Source: an uncultured Caryophanales bacterium (lineage in GTDB: Bacteria > Bacillota_I > Bacilli_A > RFN20 > CAG-826). Taken from it: a stretch of 5,228 bases of DNA. The stretch covers positions 1 through 5,228 of the forward strand of contig CAMKAQ010000084.1 in assembly GCA_946410525.1 (NCBI GenBank), in the 5' to 3' direction. Below are positions 1 to 5,155 of the stretch, piece by piece; positions within the stretch are counted from its first letter, which is position 1; the number at the start of each line of letters is the position of its first letter. The position numbers were made by a program, and so were the translations under genes. Below the pieces are notes generated by a model that saw only the letters and a list, made by a program, of their open reading frames with translations, was not told the origin of the DNA and made no database searches.

Positions 1-659
1 TGGGAATCCCAGGAGAGTCTTTGAAGAACGTTTTCAGCGCGAATGAATTCTTAACGAGAATCAACCTTATGGGCGCTTATCTCCCAGAAAGCAACACCCC
101 TATCTTCCATGCGAAGAAGGTCGCGGTTGTCGGAGGAGGCAACGTCGCGATGGATGCCGCTAGATGCGCTAGAAGACTTGGCGCGGAGGTTTCTATCGTC
201 TACCGCCGCACTGAGAAAGAGCTTCCTGCCAGAGTCGAGGAAGTCGAACACGCCAAAGAAGAAGGAATCAAATTCGAACTCCTTACCAACCCAATCGAGA
301 TACTTGGAAACGAAGAGGGATCAGTCTCCTCTTTGAAGTGCATAAGAATGGAGCTTGGAGAGCCTGATGCCTCAGGAAGAAGAAGCCCAGTTCCAGTAAA
401 AGACAGCGAATTTGTAGAGGATTTTGACTGTGTCATCATGGCTTTAGGCACTTCTCCAAACCCTCTTATCAAGAACACCACCGCTGGCATTGAGGTAGAG
501 AAACATGGCTGCCTCATCGTCAACGAAGAGGAAGAAACCACAAGGTCTAATGTCTTTGCGGGTGGTGATGCCGTCACAGGCGCCGCAACAGTCATCCTTG
601 CTATGGGAGCAGGGAAAAAAGCCGCTGCTTCTATCGCTAAACGGCTTTTGAAAAAATAA
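1..659 (+). CDS. gltA: NADPH-dependent glutamate synthase small-subunit-type oxidoreductase, C-terminal part (5' truncated by window)
   Basis: The reading frame is open from the left edge (first full codon at 3) to TAA at 657-659, giving about 218 C-terminal residues of a protein usually near 460. It begins in GIPGESLKNVFSANEFL, a conserved stretch of the homotetrameric GltA-type glutamate synthases and GltD-like FAD/NADPH oxidoreductases. The dinucleotide-binding motif VVGGGNVAMDAA (about 126-161) and the following YRR are the NADPH-binding part. EFV..FDCVIMALGTSPNP and the terminal VFAGGDAVTGAATVILAMGAGKKAA are the FAD-contacting end. In this family the protein passes electrons from NADPH through FAD and Fe-S clusters, for glutamate formation from 2-oxoglutarate and glutamine or for related electron transfer. 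The N-terminal Fe-S domain lies outside the window. TTG at 21 is an internal Leu codon, not the start. A paralogue such as the ferredoxin:NADP oxidoreductase subunit NfnB/SudA cannot be fully excluded without the N-terminus and the upstream genes. Confidence 0.9.
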   Translation, partial: GIPGESLKNVFSANEFLTRINLMGAYLPESNTPIFHAKKVAVVGGGNVAMDAARCARRLGAEVSIVYRRTEKELPARVEEVEHAKEEGIKFELLTNPIEILGNEEGSVSSLKCIRMELGEPDASGRRSPVPVKDSEFVEDFDCVIMALGTSPNPLIKNTTAGIEVEKHGCLIVNEEEETTRSNVFAGGDAVTGAATVILAMGAGKKAAASIAKRLLKK

Positions 660-730
660 TTTCTACACCTTCCATAAAACGGAAAGTGTATTTCTACACC
701 TTGTTGAATCCAAATAGTGTATTTCTACAC
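660..730. repeat. Three phased repeats TTTCTACAC, two inside the palindrome GTGTA-TTTC-TACAC
   Basis: TTTCTACAC starts at 660, 691 and 722, an exact 31-bp period (about three helical turns). Copies 2 and 3 are complete 14-bp palindromes with 5-bp arms (686-699 and 717-730). Copy 1 directly abuts the gltA stop codon and lacks the left arm. Copies 1 and 2 also share the following CTT. The intervening sequences are unrelated. TACAC of one copy can pair with GTGTA of the next: 664-673 against 681-690 gives 10 bp with one mismatch and a 7-nt loop. The array lies in a convergent region (3' ends of gltA and of the ATPase gene), so it is not an obvious promoter operator for either. It may be a protein-binding array linked to the ATPase or to a lost relative. 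Confidence 0.75.
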
Positions 731-737
731 TTTTTTT
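712..737 (+). terminator. Possible weak intrinsic terminator after gltA, built from the third repeat
   Basis: The third palindrome, extended outward, gives AGTGTA (716-721) against TACACT (726-731) with a TTTC loop, plus three more A-T pairs past one mismatch. A run of seven T (731-737) follows. It is the only T-rich hairpin after the gltA stop, but the stem is short and A+T-rich. The role is inferred and the structure may simply be part of the repeat array. Confidence 0.3.
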
Positions 738-774
738 ACATTTTGAACGTGTAGGTCCGTATTCTTGTGGGTCT

Positions 775-811
775 TTTCGCATATAGTTTCTTGTGCTTTT
801 TATATGCGAAA
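775..811. repeat. Perfect 11-bp inverted repeat downstream of the ATPase gene
   Basis: TTTCGCATATA (775-785) and TATATGCGAAA (801-811) are exact reverse complements with a 15-nt loop. The structure lies 22 nt past the ATPase stop codon. Neither strand has a good U-tract after the stem, so it is not a classic intrinsic terminator. It could be an mRNA 3'-end stabilising hairpin, a factor-assisted terminator, or a boundary or binding site of the ATPase module. Confidence 0.6.
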
Positions 812-833
812 GCGCCTTTATTGGAATGCAGAT

Positions 834-2207
834 TTATAAAAGGAAAGCCATGTAGCAAGGAAGGGCAACAATTCCATCAGATCTAACGTAAAGATTTTTT
901 GGATGAAGAATGTATCCCGTTCCAATTCTAGATTTGTATTTTTCGATAAAACCTAAAAGAGAGACGGTGGAATAGTTCTTGGAAGATTTGACCTCCACAG
1001 GGAAGATTTTTGGATTTGTTTTGCTCTTATTAGATAAAAGGAAATCAATTTCGATATCGTTCCTTTTTTTCTTCTCGTCATAATGAACATAGAAGAAAAG
1101 CTTGTGCCCACTTGCGACGAGCATTTGAGCGATGGCGTTTTCATAAAGCATTCCTTGGTTCACCGAAAGCTTTTCTGAAAGAATTGATGCGTAAACATCT
1201 TCTGCAATGAGTTCATTCTCATCGAATGCGTGAGAAACAAGGAGGCCCGTGTCTCCCATATAGCACTTTATTGCCGCTCTTTTTTCATTGAGCGACAGGC
1301 CAATATTAGGGTCTGTGCAGGAGAAGCACTCATTGCATATCATAGAATCAGCAAGCCAAAAGAAGGTTTCCTCGTATTGCGGGTAGTTAGAATCGGATTC
1401 CACGCTACGCAACCTTACGCGTTTTTCATGCATCGAAAGAAAAGATGGAATTTGGTCGAAAATCGAAAGAACCTTGGCCTTAAAAAGCGAGTCAATTTTA
1501 CCGATGTCGTCACGATAGTTGGTTAAGATATCTCTCTTTTCCTTATCGCAATCAACAAATTGCTTTGATGAAGCTAAAAACTTGCTTAAAGGCTTTGGCA
1601 TTCCGCCGACGATCATGTACTTTTTGAAAAGCATCATGGCTTTTTGATGCAGACCCCTTTCGAGAGGGGCCCTCTTTTCGTAACAGTCTCGGATATAGGA
1701 TATGAGCCTCTCCTCACCAAGAGCCCAAGCAAACTCCTCAAAGTCCATTGGGTACATCTTGACCTTCCTTTCCTCACTGGGGATAGTAATGCCTTTCACG
1801 TTCTGACGAACGGAAATCAAAGAACCGGTCTCAATATAGTCGTAGCGGCCATCCGCGACCAAGTATTTGATGGATTCCCTTGCCTTAGGAAACGCCTGAA
1901 CCTCATCAAAGATAATCAAGCTTTCCCTGGGATAAAGAGTTTTTCCATAAACAGCCGAAAGTATCATGAAAAAGGTATCCAAATCGTCAAGATGATCTTG
2001 AAATGCATCTAAGACAGTTTGACTCGCCTTGTTGAAATCTATAAGTATATAGGAGCGATAATTGCTCCTAGCAAATTGTTCCACTGCGGTGGATTTTCCT
2101 ATACGCCTTGCTCCCTCGATAAGTAATGCTTTTTCACCGTTTGATTCTTGCTTCCATTTAAATAACGTTTCAGAAATTTTACGTTTGAACACAATCTTTG
2201 GATCCAT
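834..2207 (-). CDS. AAA_14/DUF4143 family ATPase with nuclease-like C-terminal domain
   Basis: This is a complete 457-aa protein. Residues 1-165 form the AAA domain: Walker A GARRIGKST (32-40, catalytic-type K38), Walker B LIIFDEVQ (97-104, D101 and E102), sensor-like IETGSL (125-130), then the family signature PMDFEEFAWALGE (153-165). The middle has the conserved MIVGGMPKP (198-206). The C-terminal DUF4143 part shows YENAIAQML (355-363), EIDFLL (386-391) and FPVEVKSS (402-409). E356, D388, E405 and K407 match a PD-(D/E)xK-like nuclease pattern, although family activity is not established. The start at 2207 is backed by an SD-like AAGGGGG (2214-2220, minus strand) 6 nt upstream. The gene has its own likely promoter inside a repeat array and an upstream terminator that insulates it. 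ATA Ile, TTA Leu and CGT/CGC Arg codons are frequent, unlike its neighbours, which suggests horizontal transfer. There is no signal peptide or membrane segment. The biological role of this widespread family is unknown. Family assignment is firm; function is not. Confidence 0.93.
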   Translation of the reverse strand: MDPKIVFKRKISETLFKWKQESNGEKALLIEGARRIGKSTAVEQFARSNYRSYILIDFNKASQTVLDAFQDHLDDLDTFFMILSAVYGKTLYPRESLIIFDEVQAFPKARESIKYLVADGRYDYIETGSLISVRQNVKGITIPSEERKVKMYPMDFEEFAWALGEERLISYIRDCYEKRAPLERGLHQKAMMLFKKYMIVGGMPKPLSKFLASSKQFVDCDKEKRDILTNYRDDIGKIDSLFKAKVLSIFDQIPSFLSMHEKRVRLRSVESDSNYPQYEETFFWLADSMICNECFSCTDPNIGLSLNEKRAAIKCYMGDTGLLVSHAFDENELIAEDVYASILSEKLSVNQGMLYENAIAQMLVASGHKLFFYVHYDEKKKRNDIEIDFLLSNKSKTNPKIFPVEVKSSKNYSTVSLLGFIEKYKSRIGTGYILHPKNLYVRSDGIVALPCYMAFLL

Positions 2208-2217
2208 GTGAAGCCCC

Positions 2218-2303
2218 CTTAATACGCAAGATAATTTTATTGGAAAATGTCTTAATACGCAAGATGCTGACTTTTGCTTTTTGTCTTAATACGCAAGATG
2301 CTG
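2218..2303 (-). repeat. Three phased 15-bp direct repeats upstream of the ATPase gene
   Basis: On the ATPase coding strand the unit is ATCTTGCGTATTAAG, exact at 2218-2232, 2251-2265 and 2285-2299 (periods 33 and 34 bp). The two distal copies are identical over 22 bp (2248-2269 and 2282-2303). Sequences between copies are unrelated. The proximal copy runs into the SD-like AAGGGGG. Its period of about three helical turns would place bound proteins on one DNA face, as in iterons or multi-site operators. The middle copy supplies the likely -35 box and the proximal copy covers the predicted transcription start, so autoregulation of the ATPase gene is the simplest inference. Confidence 0.85.
2234..2262 (-). 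promoter_or_regulatory. Likely sigma-A promoter of the ATPase gene, embedded in the repeat array
   Basis: On the minus strand, TTGCGT (2257-2262, inside the middle repeat) and TAAAAT (2234-2239, one mismatch to TATAAT) are separated by exactly 17 bp. Transcription would start near 2227, inside the proximal repeat, giving a leader of about 20 nt that carries the SD-like AAGGGGG. The -35 box is weak (3 of 6), which fits a regulated promoter. The terminator at 2349-2375 makes a separate promoter necessary. Confidence 0.5.
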
Positions 2304-2346
2304 TATAAAAGCCACTGCTAGGAAACATAATTATTGCAAATGTGTG

Positions 2347-2375
2347 AAAAAAACGCCGACAACGCCGGCGTTTTT
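2347..2375 (-). terminator. Strong intrinsic terminator of the 99-aa membrane protein gene (possibly bidirectional)
   Basis: AAAAACGCCG (2349-2358) and CGGCGTTTTT (2366-2375) form a perfect 10-bp stem with a 7-nt loop. On the minus strand it lies 17 nt past the TAA at 2393-2395 and runs out into a seven-U tract (complement of A 2347-2353). On the plus strand it also ends in a T-rich run. It insulates the ATPase gene from transcription of the membrane protein gene. Confidence 0.88.
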
Positions 2376-2392
2376 ATTTTTGTGATTCAATC

Positions 2393-2692
2393 TTAGAACA
2401 GTAGCAATGTGAATGTCGCGATGATAAGCAAGACTAAGGTTCCGTCTAAGCTGACTTTCTTGTCCTTGAATAACGGAATGACATACAAAGTAAGAGCGCC
2501 CATGTAGACGAGGTACTTGATGATTCTAAATGCCATCGTGACTCCAGCTACTCCGCCGGCGCCGCAATGAAGGATAAAGGCAAAGAGAAGGTTCAAAGCA
2601 ACACTTCCCAAGACGACAAAAAAGGTAAGGGTCGCAAGTTCAAAAGTGACTGTTGTAGACTGCTTGGTTTCAGGGGTCTTTTCTTCTTCCAT
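2393..2692 (-). CDS. Small hypothetical membrane protein, 99 aa
   Basis: I do not recognise this family. The first 15 or so residues are charged and polar (MEEEKTPETKQSTT). They are followed by three hydrophobic stretches, about 17-42, 51-74 and 84-99, separated by a Gly-rich turn (HCGAGGVAG) and a charged loop (FKDKKVSLDG). This suggests a three-helix inner-membrane protein. There is no catalytic motif and no signal peptidase site. An in-frame TAA lies 9 nt upstream of the ATG, so the start at 2692 is well defined; the SD AGGAGA (2704-2709, minus strand) is 11-12 nt away, slightly long. It is a monocistronic unit with its own promoter (2722-2750) and terminator (2347-2375). The strong signals and the clean hydrophobic pattern argue that it is a real gene. 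It is divergent from the threonine operon, which alone does not show a link in function. Confidence 0.8.
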   Translation of the reverse strand: MEEEKTPETKQSTTVTFELATLTFFVVLGSVALNLLFAFILHCGAGGVAGVTMAFRIIKYLVYMGALTLYVIPLFKDKKVSLDGTLVLLIIATFTLLLF

Positions 2693-2721
2693 GATTATTT
2701 ATGTCTCCTAAAGATAACTCG

Positions 2722-2750
2722 ATTATAGGGTAACGTTATGACCCTCTCAA
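2722..2750 (-). promoter_or_regulatory. Near-consensus sigma-A promoter of the 99-aa membrane protein gene, with a palindromic spacer
   Basis: On the minus strand, TTGAGA (2745-2750, 5 of 6) and a perfect TATAAT (2722-2727) are 17 bp apart. The start would be near 2715, leaving a leader of about 23 nt with the SD. The spacer holds TAACGTTA, a perfect 8-bp palindrome (2731-2738). It lies inside wider AGGGT (2727-2731) and ACCCT (2741-2745) inverted arms, which could be an operator. Confidence 0.82.
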
Positions 2751-2808
2751 TAAATACTTAATTCGGTATTCAATTACTTCTATTTTTCGTTACAGTTTCC
2801 TTTCTTTT

Positions 2809-2827
2809 ATTGAGAATATTTCTCAAT
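2809..2827. promoter_or_regulatory. Palindromic operator candidate over the -35 box of the threonine operon
   Basis: ATTGAGAA (2809-2816) and TTCTCAAT (2820-2827) are exact inverted repeats around a 3-nt centre. The palindrome contains the whole -35 hexamer of the promoter that drives the fusion gene. A dimeric repressor bound here would block RNA polymerase. I cannot assign it to a known regulator; it resembles Rex sites only in outline (a TTG...CAA palindrome) and lacks the TGTGA core. Confidence 0.6.
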
Positions 2828-2838
2828 CACCTCATAAT
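2810..2838 (+). promoter_or_regulatory. Sigma-A promoter of the thrC-thrB/hom operon, predicted leaderless
   Basis: TTGAGA (2810-2815, 5 of 6) and CATAAT (2833-2838, 5 of 6) are exactly 17 bp apart. A start 6-8 nt after the -10 box falls at 2844-2846, directly before the ATG at 2847. No SD-like purine run precedes that ATG (the bases just upstream are pyrimidine- and A-rich), in agreement with a leaderless mRNA. Confidence 0.7.
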
Positions 2839-2846
2839 TACATATC

Positions 2847-5153
2847 ATGTTTTACTCAACACGCGACGACAGCAAATTCATCAGTGCTTCAAAGGCTATG
2901 CTTCTAGGCATTGCTAGCGATGGAGGACTCTATCTTCCTAAGGATTTCCATCACCTCAGCATTGAAGAATGCCTTGATCTTTCATATACCGAATTAGCCT
3001 ACAAGATTCTTAGGCCATATCTTGACGACTTCTCTGACGAAGAAGTTAAGAACGCAATCGAGAAAGCCTATTCGAAAAAGAACTTCTTAGAAAAGACGAT
3101 TGGCCTTAAGCACATCGAAGGCAAATCGTTCTTAGAGCTTTTCCATGGACCGACCCTCACTTTCAAAGACATGGCGCTTTCCCTTCTTCCTCACCTTATG
3201 GAAGTCGCGTTGAAAAAGCATGGCCAAAAGAAGCTTCATATCTTGACCGCCACAAGCGGAGACACCGGAAGCGCTGTTCTCAGTGCTTTCAGAGCCCTCC
3301 CTTCCGTTGAAGTAAGTGTCCTCTACCCTAATGGAGGAATCTCTTACGTCCAAGAGAGACAAATGCTTTCTTTCTCTTCTTCGACTGCAAGGGCTTTTGC
3401 TTTAGCAGATGGCAACTTCGATGATTGCCAAACCTTCGTTAAGAAGACAATGTTAGAAGGAACGAAGGAAGACGCTTTCTCTAGCGCAAATTCCATCAAC
3501 CCATTCCGTCTCCTTCCTCAGATCGTTTATTACTTCGCTGCCTACATCGGACTCGTCAAAGAGAGCAAGATCAAGCTAGGCGAAAAGATCGATGCGATTG
3601 TCCCAACAGGCAATTTTGGTGACGTTTTTGCTGGGTATTTAGCAAAATTGATGGGTTGCCCAATCGATAAATTAGTTATCGCTTCTAACCCAAATAGAAT
3701 CCTTCCCGACTTCCTTGAGACAGGCAAATATGACCTTCGTAATAGAGAGCTTCTCAAGACCTCTTCCCCATCGATGGACATCCTTATCTCAAGCAACCTC
3801 GAAAGGCTTCTTTATCTTTCGTGCAAATCTAGTTCCACCGTCAAGAAATGGATGGAAGAGCTAAAGAAGAACAAGATCTTCGAAGCCGATAAGAAGACGA
3901 TGGCGGCTATCAGAGAGAACTTTGAAGCCTATTGCGCAGAAGAGAAGGAAAGCCTTGGCTCAATCGTCTCCCTTTATGACAAAGAGAAGTATTTGATCGA
4001 CCCACATACATCTGTCGCATATGAGGTTTCTAATAGGAGAAAGACGAAGAATCTCACTCTAATCGTTTCCACTGCCTCACCACTAAAGTTCCCTGATACG
4101 ATCTGCAAATGCTTTGCTAAAGATTTCAAAGACCAAAGAGAAGCATTATCCATTCTTGAGAATGAATATAACGTTCCTCTTCCACCTCAGCTTAGAAGCG
4201 TTCTTGAAAACAAAACCCCTCGCTTCTTGATTAGCAGCGAAAGATTCCATAAGAGGATGCTTAAGGAACCTGCTTACAGAATCAAGGCTCCTGCCACGAG
4301 CGCGAATCTCGGTCCAGGATTCGATGTCCTTGGCGTTGCTCTTTCAATCAATAACGAATTCATCTTCAAGAAGAGCGACAAAGACATTCTTAGAGGCTTC
4401 ACCTTCAAAGGTGAGAACCTCGCTCTCAAAGCCTACAAAGAATATTTCAAATATTTCGATATCCCTTATGTTCCAGCGGATATCACTCTCGTTAAGCAAG
4501 CCATCCCTCTTTCTAGAGGACTTGGTAGCAGCGCTTCCGCTATCGTCGCTGGCTTATTAGGCGCGAATGCAATCTGTAACAACCTTCACACCAAAGAAGA
4601 GCTCCTCGATATCGCTTCCAAGATGGAAGGACATCCTGATAACGTCGCTCCGTGTCTTCTTGGTGGCTTATGCGAATCACATGTCAAAGATGGAAAAGTA
4701 ACTGTCACGAAACATGATATTCATCCATCGCTCAAAGCCCTCCTCTTTATCCCAGAGCAAAGAGTGAGCACCGAAGAGGCCCGCGCCATCCTCCCTAAAG
4801 ACTATGAGGTCGATATCAAGAAGTTCCAGAAAGAGAGGATTCCTCTTTTGATGAACGCTTTCAAAGAAGGAGACCTTAAGAAGATTAACGAAGCTTTGGA
4901 AGATTATATCCATGTCCCATATAGAGCAAGACTCATCGATGATTATTGGTTAGTCGAAAAAGCGTGTGGCAAATTAGGCCTTCCAATGACCATCTCCGGA
5001 AGTGGATCGACCCTCATCATCTTCTACAAAGATAACGAGCAGGCCGATTCTCTCATCACCAGTGTTCAGTTAAAGAAAACCAAGCACCCATATCGATTCG
5101 TTGAAGCCTCTTTCAACAAGTGTTTGGCTCTCTACAAAAAGAAAGGCGAATGA
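2847..5153 (+). CDS. thrC-thrB: Bifunctional threonine synthase / homoserine kinase (ThrC-ThrB fusion)
   Basis: One uninterrupted 768-aa frame holds two complete enzymes for the last two steps of threonine synthesis: homoserine + ATP to O-phosphohomoserine, then to threonine + phosphate. Residues 1 to about 465 are a PLP-dependent threonine synthase of the E. coli/yeast-like class: N-terminal YSTR (3-6) and ASDGGLYLP (23-31), HGPTLTFKD (100-108) with predicted Schiff-base K107, TATSGDTGSA (134-143), SINP (216-219), and the phosphate-binding TGNFGD (254-259). Residues about 474-768 are a GHMP kinase: APATSANLGPGFDVLG (481-496), the P-loop-like PLSRGLGSSASA (554-565), EGHPDNVAP (594-602), and SGSGST (717-722). 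Both parts have family-normal lengths (about 470 and 295). The join at about 466-476 has almost no linker. The start is fixed by the conserved N-terminus, although no SD is present. The protein is cytosolic. It ends with tandem stops TGA TAA, and the second overlaps the hom ATG. Confidence 0.96.
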   Translation: MFYSTRDDSKFISASKAMLLGIASDGGLYLPKDFHHLSIEECLDLSYTELAYKILRPYLDDFSDEEVKNAIEKAYSKKNFLEKTIGLKHIEGKSFLELFHGPTLTFKDMALSLLPHLMEVALKKHGQKKLHILTATSGDTGSAVLSAFRALPSVEVSVLYPNGGISYVQERQMLSFSSSTARAFALADGNFDDCQTFVKKTMLEGTKEDAFSSANSINPFRLLPQIVYYFAAYIGLVKESKIKLGEKIDAIVPTGNFGDVFAGYLAKLMGCPIDKLVIASNPNRILPDFLETGKYDLRNRELLKTSSPSMDILISSNLERLLYLSCKSSSTVKKWMEELKKNKIFEADKKTMAAIRENFEAYCAEEKESLGSIVSLYDKEKYLIDPHTSVAYEVSNRRKTKNLTLIVSTASPLKFPDTICKCFAKDFKDQREALSILENEYNVPLPPQLRSVLENKTPRFLISSERFHKRMLKEPAYRIKAPATSANLGPGFDVLGVALSINNEFIFKKSDKDILRGFTFKGENLALKAYKEYFKYFDIPYVPADITLVKQAIPLSRGLGSSASAIVAGLLGANAICNNLHTKEELLDIASKMEGHPDNVAPCLLGGLCESHVKDGKVTVTKHDIHPSLKALLFIPEQRVSTEEARAILPKDYEVDIKKFQKERIPLLMNAFKEGDLKKINEALEDYIHVPYRARLIDDYWLVEKACGKLGLPMTISGSGSTLIIFYKDNEQADSLITSVQLKKTKHPYRFVEASFNKCLALYKKKGE
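5141..5146 (+). promoter_or_regulatory. Ribosome binding site of hom
   Basis: GAAAGG inside the last codons of the fusion gene lies 9 nt before the ATG at 5156. It shows that hom uses ordinary SD-led (and probably coupled) initiation, in contrast to the first gene of the operon. Confidence 0.6.
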
Positions 5154-5155
5154 TA

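Noticed and set aside
21..23. TTG at 21 as the start of gltA
   Set aside because: The frame is open to the left edge and the residues before it (GIPGES) are conserved family sequence, so the gene begins outside the window.
660..730. Small CRISPR array
   Set aside because: Only three short units of 9-14 bp with A+T-rich gaps of 17-22 bp, and no cas gene in the window. The palindromic, helically phased layout fits protein-binding sites better.
749..761. Fourth copy of the downstream repeat (GTGTAGGTCCGTA, near the expected 31-bp step)
   Set aside because: Only GTGTA matches and the phase is off by one base, so it is at most a decayed copy.
1644..2012. Open frames opposite the ATPase gene (1230-1526 and 1644-2012, + strand), and similar frames inside gltA and thrC-thrB
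   Set aside because: They lie wholly inside well-supported genes on another frame, show no recognisable domain and have no convincing start signals.
2304..2346. Alternative ATPase promoter upstream of all three repeats (TATACA on the minus strand, about 2302-2307)
   Set aside because: It matches only 4 of 6 and has no -35 box at the right distance. The TTGCGT-17-TAAAAT pair inside the array is better.
2693..2846. Thr T-box riboswitch or attenuator before the threonine operon
   Set aside because: No T-box sequence, specifier stem or terminator is visible. The best promoter lies directly at the start codon.
4257..4259. Internal ATG (M471) as a separate start for homoserine kinase
   Set aside because: The AAGAGG purine run directly touches the ATG with no spacing, and the frame is continuous with ThrC. 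A separate product is unlikely, though not excluded.
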